Positions 11,201 to 21,029 of a stretch of DNA of 64,000 nucleotides are shown here, piece after piece; position 1 is the first letter of the stretch; every line of letters starts with the position of its first letter. The position numbers and the translations under genes are program-made. The stretch lies in the NCBI RefSeq assembly GCF_051106095.1, contig NC_135791.1:10454501-10518500 (forward strand), read 5' to 3'. The notes under the pieces are model-generated. The model worked only from the letters and a program-made list of their open reading frames with translations. It ran no database searches and had not been told where the DNA came from. This DNA is from Pogona vitticeps. Lineage: Eukaryota > Chordata > Lepidosauria > Squamata > Agamidae.

Positions 11201-14200
11201 AAACACCGGGAGGTGATCTGTGAGCTGCGATTTGATGTGGAGCACAAGGACTCCCCCCACCATTACCTCTATGAAAATACCAAACAGGCTGACTACTTCA
11301 TCCTCATTTTGAAGATACATTGAGCAGTCTCTGTAGATCTGCCCATTAGCCAAGAAAAAGCACATGCCCTGCATCATATAAAGAGGGAGGAATTGGTCCA
11401 ATTAGTGTCCTAACACTAACAAATTAAATTTGCCTTTCAATTACAGGGGAAGGTGGAGGTAGAAGCTTTTAAGGAGAAGATGAAATTCTAAGGAAAGCCA
11501 GCGACCGAAGACTGGCTCCAGGATTGAAAACACTGACCTCCTGAGCCCTAACTCTAAGGAGACGGATCTGCCCAGGCTGGAGATCGCAGGCAGCAATACT
11601 GCTGCTAAGGAAAGCCAGCGGCCAAAGACTGCCTCCAGCATTGAAAAAACTGACCTCCCAAGTGCTGAGAAGACGCTGGTACTGATGACTAGCCCTTTTG
11701 ACTTCTTCTTTCACAGTGGACAATCGCACTAAACAAAAAGTCAGCAGCAGGAGGAAATGGGATTTCTCTGTGTTCAAGGGGATTTATGAAACAAAGATCT
11801 CGCCTCAGCTCCTCTTGGCTGCCCCTCGATTCCTCGGATCCTTTCTCTGGATCTTGCAGAGGAAATGCCATTTTCTCCAGATCTCCTCTCAGAAAAGTAC
11901 ATGCAGCGTCTCCTAAAACACCAGGATGTGATCTGTGAGCTGCGATTTGATGTGGAGCACAAGGACTCCCCCCACCATTACCTCTATGAAAATACCGAAC
12001 AGGCTGACTACTTCATCCTCATTTTGAAGATACGTTGAGCAGTCTCTGTAGATCTGCCCATTAGCCAAGAAAAAGCACATGCCCTGCATCCTATAAAGAG
12101 GGAGGAATTGGTCCAATTAGTGTCCTAACACTAACAATTTAAATTTGCCTTTCAATTACAGGGGAAGGTGGAGGTAGAAGCTTTTAAGGAGAAGATGAAA
12201 TTCTAAGGAAAACCAGGGGGGGAAGACTGGCTCCAAGATTGAAAACACTGACCTCCTGAGCGCTAACTCTAAGGAGACCGATCTGCCCAGGCTGGAGATC
12301 GCAGGCAGCAATACTGCTGCTAAGGAAAGCCAACAGCCAAAGACTGCCAGCAGCATTGAAACAACTGACCTCCCAAGCGCTGAGAAGACGGTTATGCCCA
12401 GGCTGGAGGTTGCAGGGAGCAATACTGCTGCTAAGGAAAGCCAGCGGCCAAAGACTGCCTCCAGCATTGAAAAAACTGACCTCCCAAGTGCTGAGAAGAC
12501 GCTGGTGCTGATGACTAGCCCTTTTGCCTTCTTCTTTCGCAGTGGACAATCGCACTAAAGAAAAAGTCAGCAGCAGGAGGAAATGGGATTTCTCTGCGTT
12601 CAAGGGGATTTATGAAACAAAGATCTCGCCTCAGCTCCTCTTGGCTGCCCCTCGATTCCTCGGATCCTTTCTCTGGATCTTGCAGAGGTAATGCCATTTT
12701 CTCCAGATCTCCTCTCAGAAAAGTACATGCAGCGTCTCCTAAAACACCGGGATGTGATCTGTGAGCTGCGATTTGATGTGGAGCACAAGGACTCCCCCCA
12801 CCATTACCTCTATGAAAATACCAAACAGGCTGACTACTTCATCCTCATTTTGAAGATACGTTGAGCAGTCTCTGTAGATCTGCCCATTAGCCAAGAAAAA
12901 GCACATGCCCTGCATCATATAAAGAGGGAGGAATTGGTCCAATTAGTGTCTTAACACTAACAAATTAAATTTGCCTTTCAATTACAGGGGAAGGTGGAGG
13001 TAGAAGCTTTAAAGGAGAAGATGAAATTCTAAGGAAAGCCAGCGGCCAAAGACTGGCTCCAGGATTGAAAACACTGACCTCCTGAGCCCTAACTCTAAGG
13101 AGACCGATCTGCCCAGGCTGGAGATCGCAGGCAGCAATACTGCTGCTAAGGAAAGCCAGCGGCCAAAGACTGCCAGCAGCATTGAAACAACTGACCTCCC
13201 AAGCGCTGAGAAGACGGTTATGCCCAGGCTGGAGGTTGCAGGGAGCAATACTGCTGCTAAGGAAAGCCAGCGGCCAAAGACTGCCTCCAGCATTGAAACA
13301 ACTGACCTCCCAAGCGCTGAGAAGACGGTTATGCCCAGGCTGGAGGTTGCAGGGAGCAATACTGCCGCTAAGGAAAGCCAGCGGCCAAAGACTGCCTCCA
13401 GCATTGAAAAAACTGACCTCCCAAGTGCTGAGAAGACGCTGGTACTGATGACTAGCCCTTTTGCCTTCTTCTTTCGCAGTGGACAATCGTACTAAAGAAA
13501 AAGTCAGCAGCAGGAAGAAATGGGATTTCTCTGTGTTCAAGGGGATTTATGAAACAAAGATCTCGCCTCAGCTCCTCTTGGCTGCCCCTCGATTCCTCGG
13601 ATCCTTTCTCTGGATCTTGCAGAGGTAATGCCATTTTCTCCAGATCGCCTCTCAGAAAAGTACATGCAGCGTCTCCTAAAACACCGGGATGTGATCTGTG
13701 AGCTGCGATATGATGTGGAGCACAAGGACTCCCCCCCACCATTACCTCTATGAAAATACCAGACAGGCTGACTACTTCTTCCTCATTTTGAAGATACGTT
13801 GAGCAATCTCTGTAGATCTGCCCATTAGCCAAGAAAAAGCACATGCCCTGCATCATATAAAGAGGGAGGAATTGGTCCAATTAGTGTCTTAACACTAACA
13901 AATTAAATTTGCCTTTCAATTACAGGGGAAGGTGGAGGTAGAAGCTTTTAAGGAGAAGATGAAATTCTAAGGAAAGCCAGCGGCCGTAGACTGGCTCCAG
14001 GATTGAAAACACTGACCTCCGGAGCCCTAACTCTAAGGAGACCGATCTGCCCAGGCTGGAGATCGCAGGCAGCAATACTGCTGCTAAGGAAAGCCAACAG
14101 CCAAAGACTGCCAGCAGCATTGAAACAACTGACCTCCCAAGCGCTGAGAAGACGGTTATGCCCAGGCTGGAGGTTGCAGGGAGCAATACTGCTGCTAAGG

Positions 14201-14821
14201 AAAGCCAGCGGCCAAAGACTGCCTCCAGCATTGAAAAAACTGACCTCCCAAGTGCTAAGATGGTTATGCCCAGGCTGGAGGTTGCAGGGAGCAATACTGC
14301 TGCTAAGGAAAGCCAGCGGCCAAACACTGCCAGCAGCATTGAAAAAACTGACCTCCCAAGCGCTGAGAAGACGGTTATGCCCAGGCTGGAGGTTGCAGGG
14401 AGCAATACTGAGGCTAAGGAAAGCCAGCGGCCAAAGACTGCCTCCAGCATTGAGAAACATGACCTCATGAGCCCAAACTGTAAGAAGACAGATATGCCCA
14501 TGGTGGACATCAGATTCTCCATAGAGAGGGTATCGGTCCAGGAGCAGACCAAGATTACAGTCAGCCAGTCAGTCAATCAATCAAATTTTAATTTAATAAC
14601 GCTAACACCTTAGCGTATTAAAGTGTTTGCCTTTCTGTTATCTTTTGCCTTTTTGTTACAGGGGAAGGTGGAGGCAGAAACATACAAGGAGAACATGACA
14701 TTTGAAAACGGACCTTTTTCTTATTACAGAGCCATGGCCTTGGGTTCACATTTCCCAGCAGGTAACCATCTTTGGCAACGCTGGTACTGATGACTAGCCC
14801 TTTTGCCTTCTTCTTTCGCAA
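5221..14821 (+). repeat. Central block of short units with higher-order organisation
   Basis: Eleven short or medium units run head to tail from exon A starts 5221 to 13480. The 715+826 bp pair at 6046-7586 is repeated at 7587-9127 with a 1541-bp period; the open frames they contain are mostly identical in sequence. A larger copy relation has a 3415-bp offset: segments around 7.8-10.5 kb match 11.2-13.9 kb almost without change. A 4956-bp offset links 6.0-7.6 kb with 11.0-12.6 kb. The unit length order is 825, 715, 826, 715, 826, 937, 937, 715, 826, 937, 1342. This indicates repeated recent unequal exchange. Each unit carries exon A with the 20-bp insertion and exon B ending in TAA. In five of the units that I checked exon A also has AGGTAA in place of AGGAAA after the insertion. 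Confidence 0.8.
14662..14761 (+). pseudogene. CNNM-like exon B', long-unit copy 2
   Basis: Same exon as at 5061, with acceptor TTTTGTTACAG and donor GTAACC. It reads [14 protein letters not shown] and [20 protein letters not shown]. The following exon A copy (14822) has lost its acceptor AG (CGCAATGG instead of CGCAGTGG), so this unit could not splice in the usual way. Confidence 0.6.
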
Positions 14822-17053
14822 TGGACAATCGCACTAAACAAAAAGTCAGCAGCAGGAGGAAATGGGATTTCTCTGTGTTCAAGGGGATTTATGAAACAAA
14901 GATCTCGCCTCAGCTCCTCTTGGCTGCCCCTCGATTCCTCGGATCCTTTCTCTGGATCTTGCAGAGGTAATGCCATTTTCTCCAGATCTCCTCTCAGAAA
15001 AGTACATGCAGCGTCTCCTAAAACACCGGGATGTGATCTGTGAGCTGCGATATGATGTGGAGCACAAGGACTCCCCCCACCATTACCTCTATGAAAATAC
15101 CAAACAGGCTGACTACTTCATCCTCATTTTGAAGATACGTTGAGCAGTCTCTGTAGATCTGCCCATTAGCCAAGAAAAAGCACATGCCCTGCATCATATA
15201 AAGAGGGAGGAATTGGTCCAATTAGTGTCTTAACACTAACAAATTAAATTTGCCTTTCAATTACAGGGGAAGGTGGAGGTAGAAGCTTTTAAGGAGAAGA
15301 TGAAATTCTAAGGAAAGCCAGCGGCCGAAGACTGGCTCCAGGATTGAAAACACTGACCTCCTGAGCGCTAACTCGAATGAGACCGATCTGCCCAGGCTGG
15401 AGATCGCAGGCAGCAATACTGCTGCTAAGGAAAGCCAACAGCCAAAGACTGCCAGCAGCATTGAAACAACTGACCTCCCAAGCGCTGAGAAGACGGTTAT
15501 GCCCAGGCTGGAGGTTGCAGGGAGCAATACTGCTGCTAAGGAAAGCCAGCGGCCAAAGACTGCCAGCAGCATTGAAAAAACTGACCTCCCAAGCGCTGAG
15601 AAGACGGTTATGCCCAGGCTGGAGGTTGCAGGGAGCAATACTGCTGCTAAGGAAAGCCAGCGGCCAAACACTGCCAGCAGCATTGAAAAAACTGACCTCC
15701 CAAGCGCTGAGAAGACGCTGGTATTGATGACTAGCCCTTTTGCCTTCTTCTTTCGCAGTGGACAATTGCACTAAACAAAAAGTCAGCAGCAGGAGGAAAT
15801 GGGATTTCTCTGTGTTCAAGGGGATTTATGAAACAAAGATCTCGCCTCAGCTCCTCTTGGCTGCCCCTCGATTCCTCGGATCCTTTCTCTGGATCTTGCA
15901 GAGGAAATGCCATTTTCTCCAGATCTCCTCTCAGAAAAGTACATGCAGCATCTCCTAAAACACCGGGATGTGATCTGTGAGCTGCGATTTGATGTGGAGC
16001 ACAAGGACTCCCCCCACCATTACCTCTATGAAAATACCAAACAGGCTGACTACTTCATCCTCATTTTGAAGATACGTTGAGCAGTCTCTGTAGATCTGCC
16101 CATTAGCCAAGAAAAAGCACATGCCCTGCATCATATAAAGAGGGAGGAATTGGTCCAATTAGTGTCCTAACACTAACAAATTAAATTTGCCTTTCAATTA
16201 CAGGGGAAGGTGGAGGTAGAAGCTTTTAAGGAGAAGATGAAATTCTAAGGAAAGCCAGCGGCCGAAGACTGGCTCCAGGATTGAAAACACTGACCTCCTG
16301 AGCCCTAACTCTAAGGAGACCGATCTGCCCAGGCTGGAGATCGCAGGCAGCAATACTGCTGCTAAGGAAAGCCAGCGGCCAAACACTGCCAGCAGAATTG
16401 AAAAAACTGACCTCCGAAGTGCTGAGAAGACGGTTATGCCCAGGCTGGAGGTTGCAGGGAGCAATACTGCTGCTAAGGAAAGCCAGCGGCCAAAGACTGC
16501 CAGCAGCATTGAAAAAACTGACCTCCCAAGCGCTGAGAAGACGGTTATGCCCAGGCTGGAGGTTGCAGGGAGCAATACTGCTGCTAAGGAAAGCCAGCGG
16601 CCAAACACTGCCAGCAGCATTGAAAAAACTGACCTCCCAAGCGCTGAGAAGACGGTTATGCCCAGGCTGGACGTTGCAGGGAGCAATACTGCTGCTAAGG
16701 AAAGCCAGTGGCCAAAGACTGCCAGCAGCATTGAGAAACATGACCTCCCAAGCGCTGAGAAGACGGTTATGCCCTGGCTGGAGGTTGCAGGGAGCAATAC
16801 TGCTGCTAAGGAAAGCCAGCGGCCAAAGACTGCCTCCAGCATTGAGAAACATGACCTCATGAGCCCAAACTGAAAAAAGACAGATATGCCCATGGTGGAC
16901 ATCAGATTCTCCATAGAGAGGGCTCGGTCCAGGAGCAGACCAAGATTACAGTCAGCCAGTCAGTCAATCAATCAAATTTTAATTTAATAAACGCTAACAC
17001 CTTAGCATATTAAAGTGTTTGCCTTTCTGTTACCTTTTGCCTTTTTGTTACAG

Positions 17054-17153
17054 GGGAAGGTGGAGACAGAAACATACAAGGAGAACATGACATTTGAAAA
17101 CGGACCTTTTTCTTATTACAGAGTCATGGTCTTGGGTTCACATTTCCCAGCAG
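17054..17153 (+). pseudogene. CNNM-like exon B', long-unit copy 3
   Basis: Open copy of the [14 protein letters not shown] block followed by [20 protein letters not shown], with flanking acceptor TTTGTTACAG and GTAGCC at the donor position. The next exon A (17214) has the older KGNYETK form seen in the first two units, so the outer units of the array are alike and the inner ones form a separate, younger group. Confidence 0.6.
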
Positions 17154-18285
17154 GTAGCCATCTTTGGCAACTCTGGTACTGATGACTAGCCCTTTTGCCT
17201 TCTTACTTTGCAGTGGACAATCGCACTAAAAGAAAAGTCAGCAGCAGGAGGAAATGGGATTTCTCTGTGTTTAAGGGGAATTACGAAACAAAGATCTCGC
17301 CTCAGCTCCTCTTGGCTGCCTCTCGATTCCTCGGATCCTTTCTCTGGATCTTGCAGAGGAAATGCCATTTTCTCCAGATCTCCTCTCAGAAAAGTACATG
17401 CAGCGTCTCCTAAAACACCGGGATGTGATCTGTGAGCTGCGATTTTATGTGGAGCAGAAGGACTCCCCCACCATTACCTCTATGAAAATTCCAAACAGGC
17501 TGACTACTTCATCCTCATTTTAAAGATACGTTTAGCAGTCTCTGTAGATCTGCCCATTAGCCAAGAAAAAGTGCATGCCCTGCATCCTATAAAGAGGGAG
17601 GAATTGGTCCAATTAGTGTCTTAACACTAACAAATTAAATTTGCCTTTCTATTACAGGGGAAGGTGGAGGTAGCAGCTTTTAAGGAGAAGATGAAATTCT
17701 AAGGAAAGCCAGCGGCCAAAGACTGGCTCCAGGATTGAAAAAATTGACCTCCTGAGCGCTAACTCTAAGGAGACCGATCTGCCCAGGCTGGAGGTTGCAG
17801 GGAGCAATACTGCTGCTAAGGAAAGCCAGCGGCCAAAGACTGCCAGCAGCATTGAGAAACATGACCTCCCAACCGCTGAGAAGACGGTTATGCCCAGGCT
17901 GGAGGTTGCAGGCAGCAATACTGCTGCTAAGGAAAGCCAGCGGCCAAACACTGCCAGCAGCATTGAAAAAACTGACCTCCCAAGCGCTGAGAAGACGGTT
18001 ATGCCCACGCTGGAGGTTGCAGGGAGCAATACTGCTGCTAAGGAAAGCCAGCGGCCAAAGACTGCCTCCAGCATTGAGAAACATGACCTCCTGAGCCCAA
18101 ACTGTAAGAAGACAGATATGCCCATGGTGGACATCAGATTCTCCATAGAGAGGGCTCGGTCCAGGAGCAGACCAAGATTACAGTCAGCCAGTCAGTCAAT
18201 CAATCAAATTTTAATTTTATAAACGCTAACACCTTAGCGTATTAAAGTGTTTGCCTTTCTGTTACCTTTTGCCTTTTTGTTACAG

Positions 18286-18385
18286 GGTAAGGTGAAGGCA
18301 GAAACATACAAGGTGAACATGATATTTGAAAACGGACCTTTTTCCTATTACAGAGTCATGGCCTTGGGTTCACATTTCCCAGCAG
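18286..18385 (+). pseudogene. CNNM-like exon B', long-unit copy 4
   Basis: Last GKV copy. The first codons are changed (GGGTAAGG at the start gives an early stop in the GKV frame), while the later part still reads [19 protein letters not shown] up to the donor GTAACC. Confidence 0.55.
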
Positions 18386-18446
18386 GTAACCATCTTTGGC
18401 AACCCTGGCACTGATAACTAGCCCCTTTTGCCTTCTTCCTTTGCAG

Positions 18447-18528
18447 CGGACAAAGGAGAAGATGAAATTCAAAAACGGACCATTTTCCTATTACGGTGCC
18501 ATGGCCTTGGGTTCACCTTTCGCAGCAG
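18447..18528 (+). pseudogene. Terminal chimeric CNNM-like exon
   Basis: The exon A acceptor (CTTTGCAG, then CGGACAAAG) is fused directly to exon B sequence. It reads TKEKMKFKNGPFSYYGAMAL and then GSPFAA before the donor GTAATC. Here MKF runs straight into NGPFSYY with no minisatellite, and the Gly after SYY is kept as in true CNNM proteins. This is the undisturbed version of the junction that the minisatellite splits elsewhere. It is probably a relic from before the insertion, or a deletion product of exons A and B. No further CNNM exon follows in the next 1 kb. Confidence 0.6.
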
Positions 18529-18721
18529 GTAATCTATTACTCCCTTTCCCTCCAGAGTTCCATCCCTCCCTATAATTGCGACCTGAGTCCCTGGTGGGTT
18601 TTCATCAACTTCATCCTGCATGAGGAAGGTGGCAGGAGAGAAGGGAGGTGGTGCTGCTAGCTGGCCTTGTAGGCAGAGGGACATCCCACACTTTGCAGAG
18701 TCCCTGTTGTAAGCCCATTTA

Positions 18722-18850
18722 CAGTGGTACCTCGACTTACAAACGTCTCCACTTGCCAATGTTTCAAGTTACAAATGGCTCCGTTTGGAAAATGTTGCTT
18801 CGACTTGCGAATGGAACCTCGACTTGCCAATGAAGAAAACCTTTCCTGCC
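18722..18850 (+). mobile_element. Truncated TA-flanked MITE (Tc1/mariner or pogo type)
   Basis: The sequence starts TA|CAGTGGTACCTCGACTTAC, the terminal motif shared with the elements at 42814, 51363 and 52950. The right end is missing; a BovB fragment follows within about 40 bp. Confidence 0.6.
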
Positions 18851-18889
18851 CTTTTTTTGACCTAAGTTCCTCTTAGGTCAAAAGAAGAA

Positions 18890-19066
18890 AAAAGAGTGAA
18901 TGCAAGAGGAGAAGGGGTCGACAGAAGACAAGGTGGTTGGACATTGTCATCAAAGCAACCAACATGAATTTGACCAAACTCTGGGAGGCAGTGGAAGACA
19001 GGAGGGCCTGACGTTCTCTGGTCCATGGGGTCACAAAGAGTCGGACTCGACTGAACGACTAAACAA
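18890..19066 (+). mobile_element. BovB LINE, 3' end fragment
   Basis: Contains AGAGGAGAAGGGGTCGAC, AACATGAATTTGACCAAAC and GGGGTCACAAAGAGTCGGAC, the conserved 3' end of BovB (RTE clade) LINEs, plus strand. 5'-truncated. Confidence 0.85.
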
Positions 19067-19430
19067 CAGCTTGGGAGGGGGGGTTGAAGGGGGGGCAAAT
19101 CAAGTCCCCCCTTTGCCTGGGAATCCATAAAACCATCTGTGACAAAGGACATATGTGGCTCACTTAGGCACAATCTTCAGCATCTTTAGGTAGGGCTGGA
19201 AAAGATTTCTGTCTGATTTCCTGGAAAGCTGCTGCTGGTTTGTGCAGGTAACACTGAGTTAGTGGCCTAACTTGGTATAGGGAAGTTTCCAATTCTCCTG
19301 TTTACATCAACCCTTTATTCAGTAGTAGTACGTTCTGCAGGGCAATCTAGGCCAAGACAATTAAGGGAGGTGAATAGGGCAGAAGGTTCAGGACATGTTA
19401 AGGTTAGGGGTTCTTGAGCCGTCTCATAGC
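19067..19430. other. No feature recognised
   Basis: Low-copy-looking sequence between a BovB fragment and the Gypsy fossil. G-runs near 19078-19100; nothing else I can name. Confidence 0.3.
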
Positions 19431-19609
19431 CCTTGGCGCCGTTACCCTGTGCTGGTAACCAAACTGATGGCAGCATTAGGTTCTGCACAGGCTATAAGAA
19501 AGTTAATGCGGTATCAAAATTTGATTTGTATCCTGTGCCCCAAATAAGTGACTTCATAGATAAGCTAGGAGAAGCCAAGACCGGTTTAAATGACCCTCAC
19601 AACAAGGAA

Positions 19610-19985
19610 TTGGAAAAATAATGTTCATTTGATATTGGAAGAATGGTACAATGAGATGTGTAATCTAACTATTAATGATAACTTACAAAATGAAACTTAG
19701 AAAATAATTTTTGAAGGAAAATAGTTTTAGTGGGATTTGCAATTCTTATATAGAATTTGTCTTTACAAAACATATAGGTTATAACCCAACACAGAATCAT
19801 TATATTTTTTGAAACAGACGGGGCACAATATGTAAATTAAGATGAAAGATACTGATGTGAATATGTCTATATATAAACTTATATTCCCAATGGTGGTGGG
19901 TTGCACTGTATACCGGAGTTGTGATTCTATTTGTCATTTATGTTTTTGTTATATTTTGTTATATTGAAAAAAATTAATTAAATAA
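19610..19985 (+). mobile_element. Possible LINE 3' end inserted in the Gypsy fossil
   Basis: AT-rich segment ending TTGAAAAAAATTAATTAAAT, resembling the 3' end of an L1-like LINE. It breaks the RT similarity at about 19,600. Family assignment is tentative. Confidence 0.35.
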
Positions 19986-21029
19986 AATACTAAGCATTAT
20001 TTTACCCAAGTTTGCATATTTGATGAATAGGGGTAAGGAACATAGAATTTTCAGTCTGTTTAGGAAATCTGAGGTACGTACATTAAAAGTTTTCCTCAAT
20101 CACAAACTTAAACCTACTGCTGCTGCAATTCCCATATGACTGGAAACCAGGTTGGATGGCTGAGGTCAAGGTGAATGGGATGGTGAGAATGGTCTTGGTG
20201 GATACAGGGTGCAAAAAGACTTCAGAACGATAGCTACAGGGGACAGATTGGACAACACCTTAATGGTTAGATGCATATATGGGAATGTTCTGCCATATGC
20301 ACTCACATCAGGTCAAGTCAGGATTGGAGGCAAACATGGAAGTTGGGGAAGTGCCAGGATTAAATCAGGAGATGTTATTGGAGCAAGATTGGCCAGGTAT
20401 AGGAGACCTCACTCAGGACAAAGTAAAGGGACGTTTATGAGAACAAGTTGTGAGTTATGAGGAAGAATGACTCAATGTGTGAGGAGCACAGTTACGGAGC
20501 GGACAACAAGAGGACCCAGAACCCATCTTTTCAACATGATGCATTCAAAAAAGGTTACAACAATCAAAGTGCAGAGTACTAGTGTAGACTATGAGATCAA
20601 GATAAGAGACAAGGGGGGGGGAAGGTACAGGTTTTGCATGTGAATCTGCTAAAACAGTGGATAGTCTGAGAAGTTTTGTTTGGGGCTATCCAAAAGCAAC
20701 TGAGCCCAGAGGCATCTGTATGTTAAAATAAGAACCCAAGGCAGATAGAGAAAAGTTTCCAACCCAGTGCCAGGCAGTAGGAACAAATTAGGGAAATTCT
20801 ATAATTGCCCAATTATTTCTCTTCCAATATTGATAAAAGGTATATTTTCACCATTGAAATTAAATTTCTTATTTCATTTCTCCCCTTCAACAGCCATTGC
20901 CAGAACTGTATATATCCTCTTTATATTACACTGGAAACATTTTGGAAGAGCAAAGCCCCACCAGATGACCTTATATGAAATCCTAGAATGGCTCCCCACC
21001 CATTTTTAGAAAGTTGTATTTTGAATTCT

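Larger units (their letters stand above)
2880..18540 (+). repeat. Tandem array of CNNM-exon/minisatellite units
   Basis: A conserved acceptor (TTTGCAG or TTCGCAG followed by TGGACAA) recurs with first exon bases at 2941, 5221, 6046, 6761, 7587, 8302, 9128, 10065, 11002, 11717, 12543, 13480, 14822, 15759 and 17214, plus a chimeric form at 18447. Spacings are 2280, 825, 715, 826, 715, 826, 937, 937, 715, 826, 937, 1342, 937, 1455 and 1233 bp. The short classes 715, 826 and 937 differ by one 111-bp step. A unit holds exon A (first half of the CNNM C-terminal cyclic-nucleotide-binding-homology domain), a spacer of about 170 bp ending in CAATTACAG, exon B (GKVEVEAFKEKMKF), a minisatellite of 111-bp repeats, and in long units a second GKVE exon. 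Short units join the minisatellite directly to the next acceptor at GCTGGTACTGATGAC. The 28-43 bp stretches before each acceptor are also shared. I see no other CNNM exons in the window. Confidence 0.9.

Noticed and set aside
2941-18528. Reading the array as a functional multi-domain CNNM gene
   Set aside because: Frame-breaking insertion in exon A, lost donors, exon B ending at TAA, a mutated acceptor at 14,821, and no upstream or downstream CNNM exons in view.
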